Of a stretch of DNA of 64,000 nt, positions 50,007 to 58,306 are shown one piece after another. The DNA is from Ruminococcus flavefaciens MA2007 (GTDB lineage: Bacteria > Bacillota > Clostridia > Oscillospirales > Ruminococcaceae). The notes under the pieces were generated by a model. That model did not search any database. It was not told the origin of the DNA and was given only the letters and a program-made list of their open reading frames with translations. Numbering within the stretch: position 1 is the first letter of the stretch; every line of letters starts with the position of its first letter. The DNA is taken from NCBI RefSeq assembly GCF_000621845.1, contig NZ_JHXF01000016.1:22701-86700 (forward strand). The letters run 5' to 3'. A program made the position numbers and the translations under genes.

Positions 50007-50075
50007 GTATACTGTGTAGGGGGCAGATATTATCCGCCAGTGCAGATGTTCTGTAAGCGATGTACGATTATGCAT

Positions 50076-50102
50076 TGAAAAAGGACGCCGTCAGGCGTCC
50101 TT
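50076..50102 (-). terminator. Terminator of coaBC
   Basis: Stem AAGGACGCC-TGAC-GGCGTCCTT on the minus strand followed by TTTC. Confidence 0.8.
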
Positions 50103-50107
50103 AGTGT

Positions 50108-51301
50108 TTATTTTGAAAGTGCTTTCAGCTTTGTGAGTATGACGTTTGCGGCGTCGAATTTGCTCATAAGCTCCATTTCCTCGGTGTCGTCCTTGGTTAT
50201 CATGGTAATGATATTGGTATCCGTACCGAAGCCCGAGCCTGCTGTTCTCAGCGAGTTTGCACATATCATATCGCAGTTTTTCTTGGTGAGCTTTGCACGG
50301 GAGTTCTCGATAACGTTGTCGGTCTCCATGGAGAAGCCGCAGACGACCTGTCCCTCGCGGCGGTTCTCGCCGATATATTTGAGGATATCTGTAGTGCGCT
50401 TCAGCGGTATGCTCATATCGCCGTCGGACTTCTTTATCTTGCTGTCCGCAGTAGTCACGGGAGTATAATCCGCAACGGCAGCCGCCTTTATTACGATATC
50501 TGTGCTGTCAAGGCGCTCCTTTACGGCATTGAACATATCCTCGGCGGACTTTACGGGAACTACATTGACGAACATAGGCGGCTCAACGTCTGTGTGTGCC
50601 GCAACAACGGTAACATCGGCTCCGCGGAGCATTGCTGCTCTTGCAATGGCAAAGCCCATTTTGCCGCTGGAATGATTTGAGATGAAACGTACAGGATCAA
50701 TGCTTTCACGGGTAGCGCCTGCGGTAACGAGTACACGCTTTCCTGCAAGGTCTTTCTCAAATGCAGCCTCGCGGACTATGTACTCCAGCAGAGTTTCCTC
50801 GTCGGGGAGCTTTCCGTCGCCGATATCGCGGTTTGCGAGCATTCCGCGGACGGGCTCGACTATCTCGTAGCCGAACTTTTTCAGCTTCTCTATATTGTCC
50901 TGAACTATAGGATTATGGAACATATTGTGGTTCATGGCAGGTGCGATTATCTTCTTGCAGGTACAAGCCATGACGGTAGTTGTCAGCATATCGTCTGCTA
51001 TCCCGTTTGCTATCTTGCCGATAACGTTTGCGGAGGCAGGAGCTATCATAACAACGTCAGCCTTTTTGGCAATGGAAACGTGCTCCACGCTGTACTCGAA
51101 ATTGCGGTCAAAGGTGTCGATAAGGCACTTGTGCTGAGTTAAGGTCTCAAAGGTGAGAGGGTGAACGAAGTTCAGCGAATTGGGCGTCATTGCAACGTGT
51201 ACATCAGCGCCCAGCTTTGTGAGCATACGGGCTAAGTTGCATATCTTGTATACTGCGATAGAGCCTGTGACTCCCAGTAAAACTGTTTTTCCTGTAAGCA
51301 T
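50108..51301 (-). CDS. coaBC: Bifunctional phosphopantothenoylcysteine decarboxylase / synthetase
   Basis: ATG 51301 with GAGGTG six bases upstream gives 397 aa. The N-terminal CoaC flavoprotein half has G-V-T-G-S-I-A-V-Y-K, H-V-S-I-A-K-K-A-D-V-V-M-I-A-P-A-S-A-N and P-A-M-N-H-N-M. The CoaB half starts near 185 with V-L-V-T-A-G-A-T-R-E and includes N-H-S-S-G-K-M-G and A-A-V-A-D-Y-T-P. Both catalyse successive steps of CoA synthesis. It follows the dehydrogenase gene after about ten bases. Confidence 0.96.
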   Translation of the reverse strand: MLTGKTVLLGVTGSIAVYKICNLARMLTKLGADVHVAMTPNSLNFVHPLTFETLTQHKCLIDTFDRNFEYSVEHVSIAKKADVVMIAPASANVIGKIANGIADDMLTTTVMACTCKKIIAPAMNHNMFHNPIVQDNIEKLKKFGYEIVEPVRGMLANRDIGDGKLPDEETLLEYIVREAAFEKDLAGKRVLVTAGATRESIDPVRFISNHSSGKMGFAIARAAMLRGADVTVVAAHTDVEPPMFVNVVPVKSAEDMFNAVKERLDSTDIVIKAAAVADYTPVTTADSKIKKSDGDMSIPLKRTTDILKYIGENRREGQVVCGFSMETDNVIENSRAKLTKKNCDMICANSLRTAGSGFGTDTNIITMITKDDTEEMELMSKFDAANVILTKLKALSK

Positions 51302-51311
51302 TCTTTTCACC

Positions 51312-52292
51312 TCATATATGGAGCTCATTGGGGCATTCTTCGCCCTTTAAGCAGGCGAGAATGTTGCTGACCGTAGTCTCTGCGATGTTGTGGAGAGCTT
51401 CTTCCGTAAGGAAAGCCTGATGTGAAGTAACGATGACGTTAGGCATGGAAATGAGCCTTGCAAGGGTATCGTCGGCGATGATATGTCCCGAGAAATCCTG
51501 AAAGAACACGTCAGCCTCCTCCTCGTATACGTCAAGGCAGGCAGCTCCTATCTTACGTGCCTTTATGCCCTCAAGGAGAGCCTCTGCGTCGATGAGAGCT
51601 CCTCTTGAAGTATTGACGATGACCACACCTTTTTTCAGCTTGTCAATGGACTTGCTGTCTATCATATGGTAGGTCTCCTCAGTGAGAGGGCAGTGGAAAG
51701 AGATTATGTCGCTGCGGCTGAAAAGCTCGTCAAGCTCCACATAGTCTATATCGCTGTCCTTTGCAGGGAACTTGTCATAGGCAATAACGTTCATGCCGAA
51801 GCCGCGGCAGATATTGATGAAGATACGTCCTATCTTACCTGTACCTACAACGCCCACAGTCTTGCCGTGGAGGTCGAAGCCTGTGAGACCGTTCAGCGAG
51901 AAGTTATGGTCTCTTGTGCGGATAAACGCCTTGTGGACGCGGCGGATAGATGTCAGCAGGAGCGCCATTGCGTGTTCGGCGACTGCGTAAGGTGAGTAAG
52001 CAGGAACGCTGACTACCTTTATCTTGTCCTTTGCGTATTTGATATCGACGTTGTTGTAGCCTGCACATCGGAGCGCAAGAACCTTTACGCCCAGCTCGCA
52101 GAGCCTGTCGATGACTGCCGCGTTGACTGTATCGTTTACGAAAACGCAGACTGCGTCACAGCCCTTAGCGAGAGCAACTGTATCCTCGTTGAGCTTGGTC
52201 TCGTAGAACTTGAACTTGATATTGTTCTCCTTGCCCAGCTTCTCAAAGGACGGCATATCGTACTGTTTTGTATCAAAAAATGCTGCCTTCAT
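51312..52292 (-). CDS. D-lactate / D-2-hydroxyacid dehydrogenase
   Basis: The 326-aa NAD enzyme has the Rossmann motif V-G-V-V-G-T-G-K-I-G-R, the catalytic Arg region V-N-T-S-R-G-A-L-I-D, Glu near C-L-D-V-Y-E-E-E and the acid/base His in V-T-S-H-Q-A-F-L-T. The N-terminal A-L-R-C-A-G-Y-N-N-V-D and Y-S-P-Y-A-V-A-E-H-A-M-A fit fermentative D-lactate dehydrogenase (LdhA/HicDH branch). It would reduce pyruvate to D-lactate. Confidence 0.93.
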   Translation of the reverse strand: MKAAFFDTKQYDMPSFEKLGKENNIKFKFYETKLNEDTVALAKGCDAVCVFVNDTVNAAVIDRLCELGVKVLALRCAGYNNVDIKYAKDKIKVVSVPAYSPYAVAEHAMALLLTSIRRVHKAFIRTRDHNFSLNGLTGFDLHGKTVGVVGTGKIGRIFINICRGFGMNVIAYDKFPAKDSDIDYVELDELFSRSDIISFHCPLTEETYHMIDSKSIDKLKKGVVIVNTSRGALIDAEALLEGIKARKIGAACLDVYEEEADVFFQDFSGHIIADDTLARLISMPNVIVTSHQAFLTEEALHNIAETTVSNILACLKGEECPNELHI

Positions 52293-52341
52293 GGAAAATC
52301 ACCCCTCATTCTGAAGTTAAGTATTTGGTTTTTATGCGGAT

Positions 52342-52860
52342 TTATACTATTTCTGCGAAAACGCCTGCCAGTGAGGCGATATAAGTCTTCTGGACTGTCT
52401 CGGCAGGAATTACCTCGCCGTTTATCTCGATGTCCTTGGTAGCGCAGGCGTCGGCGACCAAAGCCACCTCGTAGCCGTGGTCCATAGCTGCGCGGACGGT
52501 GGTGTCAACGCACATATGAGTCATAATGCCGCAGACGATGAGCTTTTCAACGCCGAGACTGCGCAGGCAGTCGTTGAGCTCTGTTCCGAGGAAGCTGTTG
52601 GGGCAGTACTTGTTGATGACGATGTCGCTTGGGAGCGGCTTGATGCGCTCTGATATTTCGCAGCCATATGTGCCCTCGTTGAAGAAGTCCTCGGTGTCCG
52701 GGTTGATGTGCTTGACGTAAATTATCGGACGATTGATTGAGCGGCTCTCTTCTATGAGCTTGATTATTTTTGCCTCTGCCTTCTGCGGCTCGTGGAGCTG
52801 GCAGGCTCCGCCCTCGAAGTAGTCGTTCTGGACGTCGATGATGAGTAAAGCTTCTTTCAT
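52342..52860 (-). CDS. Isochorismatase-family cysteine hydrolase
   Basis: ATG 52860 has GGGAGAT at the better distance than ATG 52866; 172 aa. Catalytic triad motifs: L-L-I-I-D-V-Q-N-D-Y-F (Asp), N-K-Y-C-P-N-S-F (Lys region) and V-C-G-I-M-T-H-M-C-V-D-T-T-V-R (Cys). The family includes nicotinamidases and related hydrolases; the substrate here is not evident. Confidence 0.9.
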   Translation of the reverse strand: MKEALLIIDVQNDYFEGGACQLHEPQKAEAKIIKLIEESRSINRPIIYVKHINPDTEDFFNEGTYGCEISERIKPLPSDIVINKYCPNSFLGTELNDCLRSLGVEKLIVCGIMTHMCVDTTVRAAMDHGYEVALVADACATKDIEINGEVIPAETVQKTYIASLAGVFAEIV

Positions 52861-53279
52861 ATTCATATCTCCCTAATGCTGTGGTAAATGCCGATGAAAC
52901 GGTGATTACGGGTGCCTTATATGTTTTGACAAAACCCGTAAAATAACTTTAAAGATAGTATAACATATTGGGGCGGCTGTGTCAATTGTCCGTGCTATGG
53001 TCATTATAACGAAATATCACGCCATTTGAGCACAAAAAATGTGAGAGAAATGGTCTGCAAAGCGTTATGGCAAATTTATGCGATAATGCTGATGAAAAGC
53101 AGCTCAGAAAAGGCGTAAAACAGGGGAGTGTAACAAGTGGTCTAATATGCGATAAATATACCGCCTGTAAATAATGAATTTTGCCGAATCTTGTGTGCCT
53201 GCAAGCTCGAAATAACGCAGAATAGCGAAATTTGTTAAAATGCATAAAGCAGGCATAATAATTATAGCAAATTTAACTA
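52861..53279. other. AT-rich gap
   Basis: I see no gene, repeat or clear structure here up to the promoter at 53280. Reading frames present have no ribosome site and unusual composition. Confidence 0.5.
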
Positions 53280-53308
53280 TTGACTTTTAATACGTATTGT
53301 AGTAAAAT
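53280..53308 (+). promoter_or_regulatory. Promoter in front of a long hairpin
   Basis: TTGACT (53280-53285), 17 bases, TAAAAT (53303-53308). No protein-coding gene with a ribosome site follows. Confidence 0.75.
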
Positions 53309-53314
53309 ATGATT

Positions 53315-53562
53315 ATAGAAAACAGAAAGATAAAAGCCCCCTAATATGGTATTTTGAATACCGAGTGAAGACTTACAGTAACAGAAGCGGCGGATTCGGA
53401 GCCATGATTGTAAGTGTTCAAAAGAAGTTATTGAGAGCTTCACCCCTTTATCAGAGACGCGAAACCTGCCTTTACAAGAGAAAAGCGCAGAAAATCATGC
53501 ACTATGATGACAATTGCGCTATTTCTTGCAAGGGCAGGTTTCGTGCTGTCATACAGCCGCAA
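53315..53562 (+). ncRNA. Candidate non-coding RNA with a long hairpin
   Basis: Start is taken from the promoter at 53280-53308; the end is approximate. The main structure pairs 53460-53489 with 53515-53543: CGAAACCTGCC on the left faces GGCAGGTTTCG on the right, extended by CAAGA/TCTTG and GCGCA/TGCGC, with an inner hairpin ATCAT-GCACT-ATGAT. A smaller stem GGTATT-TTG-AATACC lies at 53347-53361. An open frame from GTG 53365 crosses it, but its protein (basic, Arg/Lys-rich, no ribosome site) looks accidental. I cannot match it to a known RNA family. Confidence 0.5.
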
Positions 53563-53605
53563 AAATGGCGGAGCCGCCGGCGTTACACCGACGACTCCGC
53601 CTTAT
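53563..53605 (-). terminator. Terminator of the 53624 gene
   Basis: GC-rich stem GGCGGAG-CGTCGG .../CCGGCGG-CTCCGCC on the minus strand followed by ATTTTTG. It may also stop rightward transcription. Confidence 0.8.
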
Positions 53606-53623
53606 CCTATGGAATGAACAACA

Positions 53624-53905
53624 TCAATAGCAGCTGAAATCGGGGATTTCATCGTCTGACATATCGCAGAAGATGTTGTCATACTTTTCGTATTCCAATT
53701 CAAGCTCGTTTTCGTCGACAGGTCTTTCGATGCCCATAAGGTCTCTTCTTGCGCCCTCGGAAATATCCATGGGAGCACACTGTCCGAGAAGGATTTTTCT
53801 TACAGACTCAAAAAACAGCTTGTCGATGTCCGAGAATTCGTCCCAGGCAAGCGCTTCGTCGCAGTACCTGAGCATATTCATCGTACTCATTCTGGTGTTC
53901 AACAT
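53624..53905 (-). CDS. 93-aa acidic protein, unknown
   Basis: ATG 53905 follows AAGGAGG. The helical, acidic protein (Y-C-D-E-A-L-A-W-D-E-F-S-D-I-D-K-L-F-F-E-S-V, ending D-M-S-D-D-E-I-P-D-F-S-C-Y) has no signal peptide. No family recognised. It is a single gene that converges on the candidate ncRNA. Confidence 0.7.
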   Translation of the reverse strand: MLNTRMSTMNMLRYCDEALAWDEFSDIDKLFFESVRKILLGQCAPMDISEGARRDLMGIERPVDENELELEYEKYDNIFCDMSDDEIPDFSCY

Positions 53906-54502
53906 AGTGATCCCTCCTTGACCTTTATTAATTCCCCTTTTTATATTTATCTCGGAATATTTACTGAGCCGGACGCGGCAGAGTCCTTTCCGATATGCAC
54001 ATATATCATCGAGGCGCGTCCGAAAATCAGATATTTATATTCCATCTTTATTATATCCATATTTTGGTCACAAAACAACCCACAATTTGCATAAAAAAGT
54101 GTAAAAAATGCAGGTTTCAACAGTTAATGTGGAAACAATTTGTGGATACTGTATATAATAATAATTGCAGTGTTGTGCAAAACACCTATTGCATTTAAGA
54201 CTATTTTAAGCTCATATTGAATGAAATATGAATTGATATAAATAAAAGCTTTAATAGTCCAAAATATTCGCAAAACTTGGTCAATTCAAGTAATATAGCC
54301 ACATAAGCTCAATTCATTAGACAAACATTGCGATGTTTGTGAGCAAATTTTGGTCATAATGAATAAAATCAGCAACAAATGACTTGTTTTTGAAAAAGTT
54401 AAGAGATATACTTGGAGATAGAAAAAAAACAGAGTTTCTAAAACTCATGGGGATTACTGAAATCATAAATTTGCTTTTCAAAAAAACAAAGGAGTGATTG
54501 AA
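53906..54502. other. Long AT-rich region before the xylanase gene
   Basis: No gene seen. It should hold the promoter and a leader of the big xylanase-esterase gene; a TATAAT lies near 54154, but no convincing -35 pairs with it. Long AT-rich upstream regions are compatible with regulated cellulosomal genes. Confidence 0.4.
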
Positions 54503-57500
54503 GTGAAACTTTCAAGAATGAAGAAGATCCTCAGCGGCACAGTTTCGGCGCTGATGATCGCAACCAGCATCCCGACAGTCGCATCTGCTGCCGACCAGCA
54601 GACAAGAGGCAACATCGGCGGTTACGACTACGAGATGTGGAACCAGAACGGTCAGGGACAGGCTTCGATGAACCCGTCAGCAGGCTCTTTCACCTGCTCA
54701 TGGAGCAACATTGAGAACTTCCTTGCACGTATGGGCAAAAACTACGACAGCCAGAAGATCAACTACTCAAAGCTCAACGGCATCACACTTACTTATGATG
54801 TTGAGTACACACCTAAGGGTAATTCCTATATGTGTGTATATGGCTGGACAAGAAATCCACTGATGGAATACTACATCGTGGAAGGCTGGGGCGACTGGAG
54901 ACCACCAGGAAATGACGGAGAGAACAAGGGCACTGTAACACTTAACGGAAACACATATGATATCCGCAAGTCAATGCGTTACAATCAGCCTTCTCTTGAC
55001 GGTACTGCTACATTCCCACAGTACTGGAGCGTTCGCCAGACCAGCGGTTCAAAGAACAACACCACAAACTACATGAAGGGCACTATCGACGTAAGCGGTC
55101 ACTTTGACGCATGGTCAAAGGCAGGTCTTGATATGTCAGGTACTCTTTATGAGGTATCCCTTAACATAGAAGGCTACCGTTCAAACGGTTCGGCTAACGT
55201 TAAGAGCGTTACCGTTACCACAGGCAGCGGTCAGACAAATCCCACTGTAACAACAGGAAACACACAGGAAGCTCCTCAGGGCGGCGGACAGCAGCAGGGC
55301 GGCTTCGACTTTAGCCAGATGGGCGGCCAGCAGGGCGGCTTTGATTTCAGCCAGTTCGGCGGTCAGGGCGGTCAGCAGCAGGGCGGCTTTGATTTCAGCC
55401 AGTTCGGCGGTCAGGGCGGTCAGCAGCAGGGCGGCTTTGATTTCAGCCAGTTCGGCGGTCAGGGCGGTCAGCAGCAGGGCGGCTTTGATTTCAGCCAGTT
55501 CGGCGGTCAGGGCGGTCAGCAGCAGGGCGGCTTCGACTTCAGCCAGTTCGGCGGTCAGGGCGGACAGCAGCAGGGCGGCTTCGACTTTAGCCAGATGGGC
55601 GGCCAGCAGGGCGGCTTCGATATGAGCGGCTTCGCAGGCGGCTTCAACACCAACGGCAATGCAAACATCGGTACAGACGCAGGCAACGGCGGCAACGCTA
55701 AGTCAGGTCTGAACGCTAAAATAAAGAATGATATGCCTACTACCGTTCCGAGCGGAAGCGAGCAGAGCGGCAAGTGCAAGGTAGAAAAGAAGACCTACAA
55801 TTGTAAATTCACAGGCGGACAGAAGAGCTGCAACGTTATTCTTCCTCCTAACTATAATGCAAGCAAGAAGTATCCTGTAATGTACGTTCTCCACGGTATC
55901 GGCGGTGACGAAAACAGCATGGTAAGCGGTATGGGCGTTCAGGAGCTTATGGCAGGTCTTATCGCAAACGGCAAGGCAGAGGAAATGATAATCGTCCTCC
56001 CAAGCCAGTTCACAAGCAAGAATGGTTCTCAGGGCGGCGGCTTCGGTATCAATCAGGAGACCTGTGCTGCATATGACAACTTCCTCTATGACATCTCAGA
56101 GAGCCTTATCCCATACATTGAATCCAATTATCCTGTAAAGACAGGCAGAGAGAACAGAGCTATCACAGGCTTCTCAATGGGAGGCCGAGAGGCTATCTAC
56201 ATTGGTCTTATGCGTCCTGACCTCTTTGCATACGTAGGCGGCGCTTGTCCTGCACCAGGTATCACACCAGGCAAGGATATGTTCATGGAGCACCCCGGCT
56301 GTATGCAGGAGAGCGAGATGAAGTTCAGAAATGTAGGTCCTGAGCCTGAGGTATTCATGATCACAGGCGGTACAAACGATTCAGTCGTTGGTACATTCCC
56401 GAAGCAGTACAGCGATATCCTTACAAGAAACGGCGTTGAGCACGTTTACCAGTCTATCCCTGGCGGCGGACATGACGCTAACTCTGTAAAGCCACATCTC
56501 TACACATTCATGAGATACGCTTTCAAGGCTAACGCAAGCGAGTCTTCATCAAATACAAACACTAATACAAACACAAACACTAATACAAATACAAATACCA
56601 ATACTAATACAAATACTAACACAAACACAAATAATCAGCAGAATAACAACAGCAACTTTAATCAGGGCGGTCAGCAGACAGGCGGCGCAGCAACTAAGTG
56701 GGGCGACGCTAACAACGACGGCACAGTAGATATGGGCGACGTTGTAGCAATTATGCAGGCTCTTGCAGCTCCTAACAAGTATAAGCTTGACGCTCAGGGC
56801 ACTATAAATGCAGACGTTTTTGAGAACGGCACAGGCCTTACAGCAAACGACGCACTTTCTATCCAGAAGTACCTCTTAGGTACTATCGATAAGCTCCCTG
56901 AGAGCTATGCTAAGGGTTCTGCACCTGCTAACAACACAAACACAAATACTAACACAAATACAAATACTAACAATAACACAAACACAAATACCCAGCCGGC
57001 ACAGGGCGGTTTCGATTTCAGCCAGATGGGCGGCCAGCAGGGCGGCTTCGATTTCAGCCAGATGGGCGGCCAGCAGGGCGGCTTCGACTTCAGCCAGATG
57101 GGCGGCCAGCAGGGCGGCTTCGACTTCAGCCAGATGGGCGGTCAGCAGGGCGGCTTTGACTTCAGCCAGATGGGCGGTCAGCAGGGCGGCTTTGACTTTA
57201 GCCAGTTCGGCGGCCAGCAGGGTGGCTTCGACTTTAGCCAGATGGGCGGCCAGCAGGGCGGCTTTGACTTTAACCAGGGTGGACAGCAGCAGGGCAACGC
57301 AGGTCAGCAGTCGGCTGGCAACGGCGGTGCTCAGGTACAGTCAGGCAAGAAGCTTTGCGCTATCTCATTCGATGACGGTGCAAGCGCTCAGAGCAAGTCA
57401 GATCCCGGATACAGGATCATTGACGCTCTTATCAAGAACAACATGACAGCTACATTCTTCATCGTAGGCGACTGGATCAAGACAAATGACCAGATCAAGT

Positions 57501-57970
57501 ATGAGTACCAGAATGGCATGGAAGTAGCTAACCATACACAGTCTCATCCACATCTCGGTCAGCTTGGCGCACAGCAGGTTAGAAGCGAGTGGGAGAACTG
57601 CAATAACAAGCTCAAGAACATCATCGGCGCTGAGCCTTCAAAGCTGATGAGACTTCCTTACCTTGAGAGCAACGCAACAGTTCAGTCTGCACTCAGCGAT
57701 GTACCGCTTATCAGCTGTGCAATCGATACACAGGACTGGAACGGTGCTTCAAAGGATCAGATCGTAAATACTATCAAGCAGGCTGCACAGAACGGTTCAC
57801 TCGAGGGTGCTATCGTTCTCTGCCACGAGAACTATGCTAACACAGCAGCAGCTATGGAAGAGGTTCTTCCTTGGCTTGCACAGAATGGTTACCAGAACGT
57901 AAACATTTCTGATATGGCAAAGGCTCACGGCAAGACACTTGCAGGCGGCCAGGTTCACACACGCGCTTAA
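54503..57970 (+). CDS. Multimodular xylanase-esterase: GH11 - CE1 - dockerin - CE4
   Basis: Start GTG 54503 has AAGGAG eight bases upstream; 1155 aa. Signal peptide to about 31 (V-A-S-A-A-D). GH11 xylanase about 36-240 with both catalytic Glu (M-E-Y-Y-I-V-E-G-W and N-I-E-G-Y-R-S-N-G-S). A Gln/Gly/Phe repeat linker about 258-380. CE1 feruloyl-esterase-type domain about 426-676 with the Ser in G-F-S-M-G-G and late His in G-G-H-D. An N-T repeat linker. Dockerin about 733-803 (G-D-A-N-N-D-G-T-V-D-M). A second N-T and FDFSQMGGQQGG linker. CE4 deacetylase about 948-1152 (S-F-D-D-G, H-T-Q-S-H). It should strip ferulate and acetyl groups while cutting xylan. Domain calls are motif-based. Confidence 0.93.
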   Translation: MKLSRMKKILSGTVSALMIATSIPTVASAADQQTRGNIGGYDYEMWNQNGQGQASMNPSAGSFTCSWSNIENFLARMGKNYDSQKINYSKLNGITLTYDVEYTPKGNSYMCVYGWTRNPLMEYYIVEGWGDWRPPGNDGENKGTVTLNGNTYDIRKSMRYNQPSLDGTATFPQYWSVRQTSGSKNNTTNYMKGTIDVSGHFDAWSKAGLDMSGTLYEVSLNIEGYRSNGSANVKSVTVTTGSGQTNPTVTTGNTQEAPQGGGQQQGGFDFSQMGGQQGGFDFSQFGGQGGQQQGGFDFSQFGGQGGQQQGGFDFSQFGGQGGQQQGGFDFSQFGGQGGQQQGGFDFSQFGGQGGQQQGGFDFSQMGGQQGGFDMSGFAGGFNTNGNANIGTDAGNGGNAKSGLNAKIKNDMPTTVPSGSEQSGKCKVEKKTYNCKFTGGQKSCNVILPPNYNASKKYPVMYVLHGIGGDENSMVSGMGVQELMAGLIANGKAEEMIIVLPSQFTSKNGSQGGGFGINQETCAAYDNFLYDISESLIPYIESNYPVKTGRENRAITGFSMGGREAIYIGLMRPDLFAYVGGACPAPGITPGKDMFMEHPGCMQESEMKFRNVGPEPEVFMITGGTNDSVVGTFPKQYSDILTRNGVEHVYQSIPGGGHDANSVKPHLYTFMRYAFKANASESSSNTNTNTNTNTNTNTNTNTNTNTNTNTNNQQNNNSNFNQGGQQTGGAATKWGDANNDGTVDMGDVVAIMQALAAPNKYKLDAQGTINADVFENGTGLTANDALSIQKYLLGTIDKLPESYAKGSAPANNTNTNTNTNTNTNNNTNTNTQPAQGGFDFSQMGGQQGGFDFSQMGGQQGGFDFSQMGGQQGGFDFSQMGGQQGGFDFSQMGGQQGGFDFSQFGGQQGGFDFSQMGGQQGGFDFNQGGQQQGNAGQQSAGNGGAQVQSGKKLCAISFDDGASAQSKSDPGYRIIDALIKNNMTATFFIVGDWIKTNDQIKYEYQNGMEVANHTQSHPHLGQLGAQQVRSEWENCNNKLKNIIGAEPSKLMRLPYLESNATVQSALSDVPLISCAIDTQDWNGASKDQIVNTIKQAAQNGSLEGAIVLCHENYANTAAAMEEVLPWLAQNGYQNVNISDMAKAHGKTLAGGQVHTRA
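55275..55640 (+). repeat. Tandem coding repeat, linker 1
   Basis: About five near-identical 48-base units encode F-G-G-Q-G-G-Q-Q-Q-G-G-F-D-F-S-Q, flanked by shorter variants. High DNA identity implies recent expansion by slippage or recombination. Confidence 0.9.
57000..57290 (+). repeat. Tandem coding repeat, linker 2
   Basis: About eight 36-base units encode G-G-F-D-F-S-Q-M-G-G-Q-Q, the same repeat grammar as linker 1 without the extra G-Q-G-G. The N-T linkers at 56545-56635 and 56930-56990 precede the dockerin and this repeat. Confidence 0.9.
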
Positions 57971-58052
57971 TAGTTTTCGCTAAATGTGCCGAGAGCTGAG
58001 ATCGGCTTTCGGCACACTCATGTAAGATTTCTCCAAATTTTAATATCCCCTG

Positions 58053-58090
58053 AAAGGCAGTCGGTTGATATCGGCTGTCTTTTCATTTTG
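58053..58090 (+). terminator. Terminator of the xylanase-esterase gene
   Basis: Stem GGCAGTCG ... CGGCTGTC followed by TTTTCATTTT. Confidence 0.7.
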
Positions 58091-58151
58091 TCTGATAAAT
58101 ATTATGCAGGACGGGACAGCCGACGATAACGGCATTGTTAAAGCTGAATAA

Positions 58152-58178
58152 ATACCGCCGTATATCGGCGGTGTTTTT
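58152..58178 (+). terminator. Second terminator hairpin
   Basis: Perfect stem ACCGCCG-TATAT-CGGCGGT followed by GTTTTTG, a back-up in tandem. The rest of the 58179-58306 gap holds the next promoter region (TATAAT at 58251). Confidence 0.8.
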
Positions 58179-58306
58179 GTCTGATAGCGAGAATTTTTGC
58201 AAATTTATACTTGTAGCAATATTTGGTTAGCATTTTACAGAACGATGATTTATAATGTAATATGGCTTAAAATCGTGTTCAATAATCTTATTTACGGAGG
58301 TTTTTT

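Noticed and set aside
53365..53637. 90-aa plus-strand frame
   Set aside because: GTG start without a ribosome site, biased Arg/Lys/Ser composition, and it crosses a long hairpin and an opposing terminator; a non-coding RNA is the better reading.
55341..55625. Plus-strand Ala/Ser/Arg repeat frame, and 56907-57446
   Set aside because: These are out-of-frame readings of the FDFSQ repeat linkers in the xylanase-esterase gene.
55275..55640. Possible CRISPR-like array of 48-bp repeats
   Set aside because: The repeats are contiguous, without unique spacers, and are in frame with a long protein; the same holds for 57000-57290 and 59063-59410.
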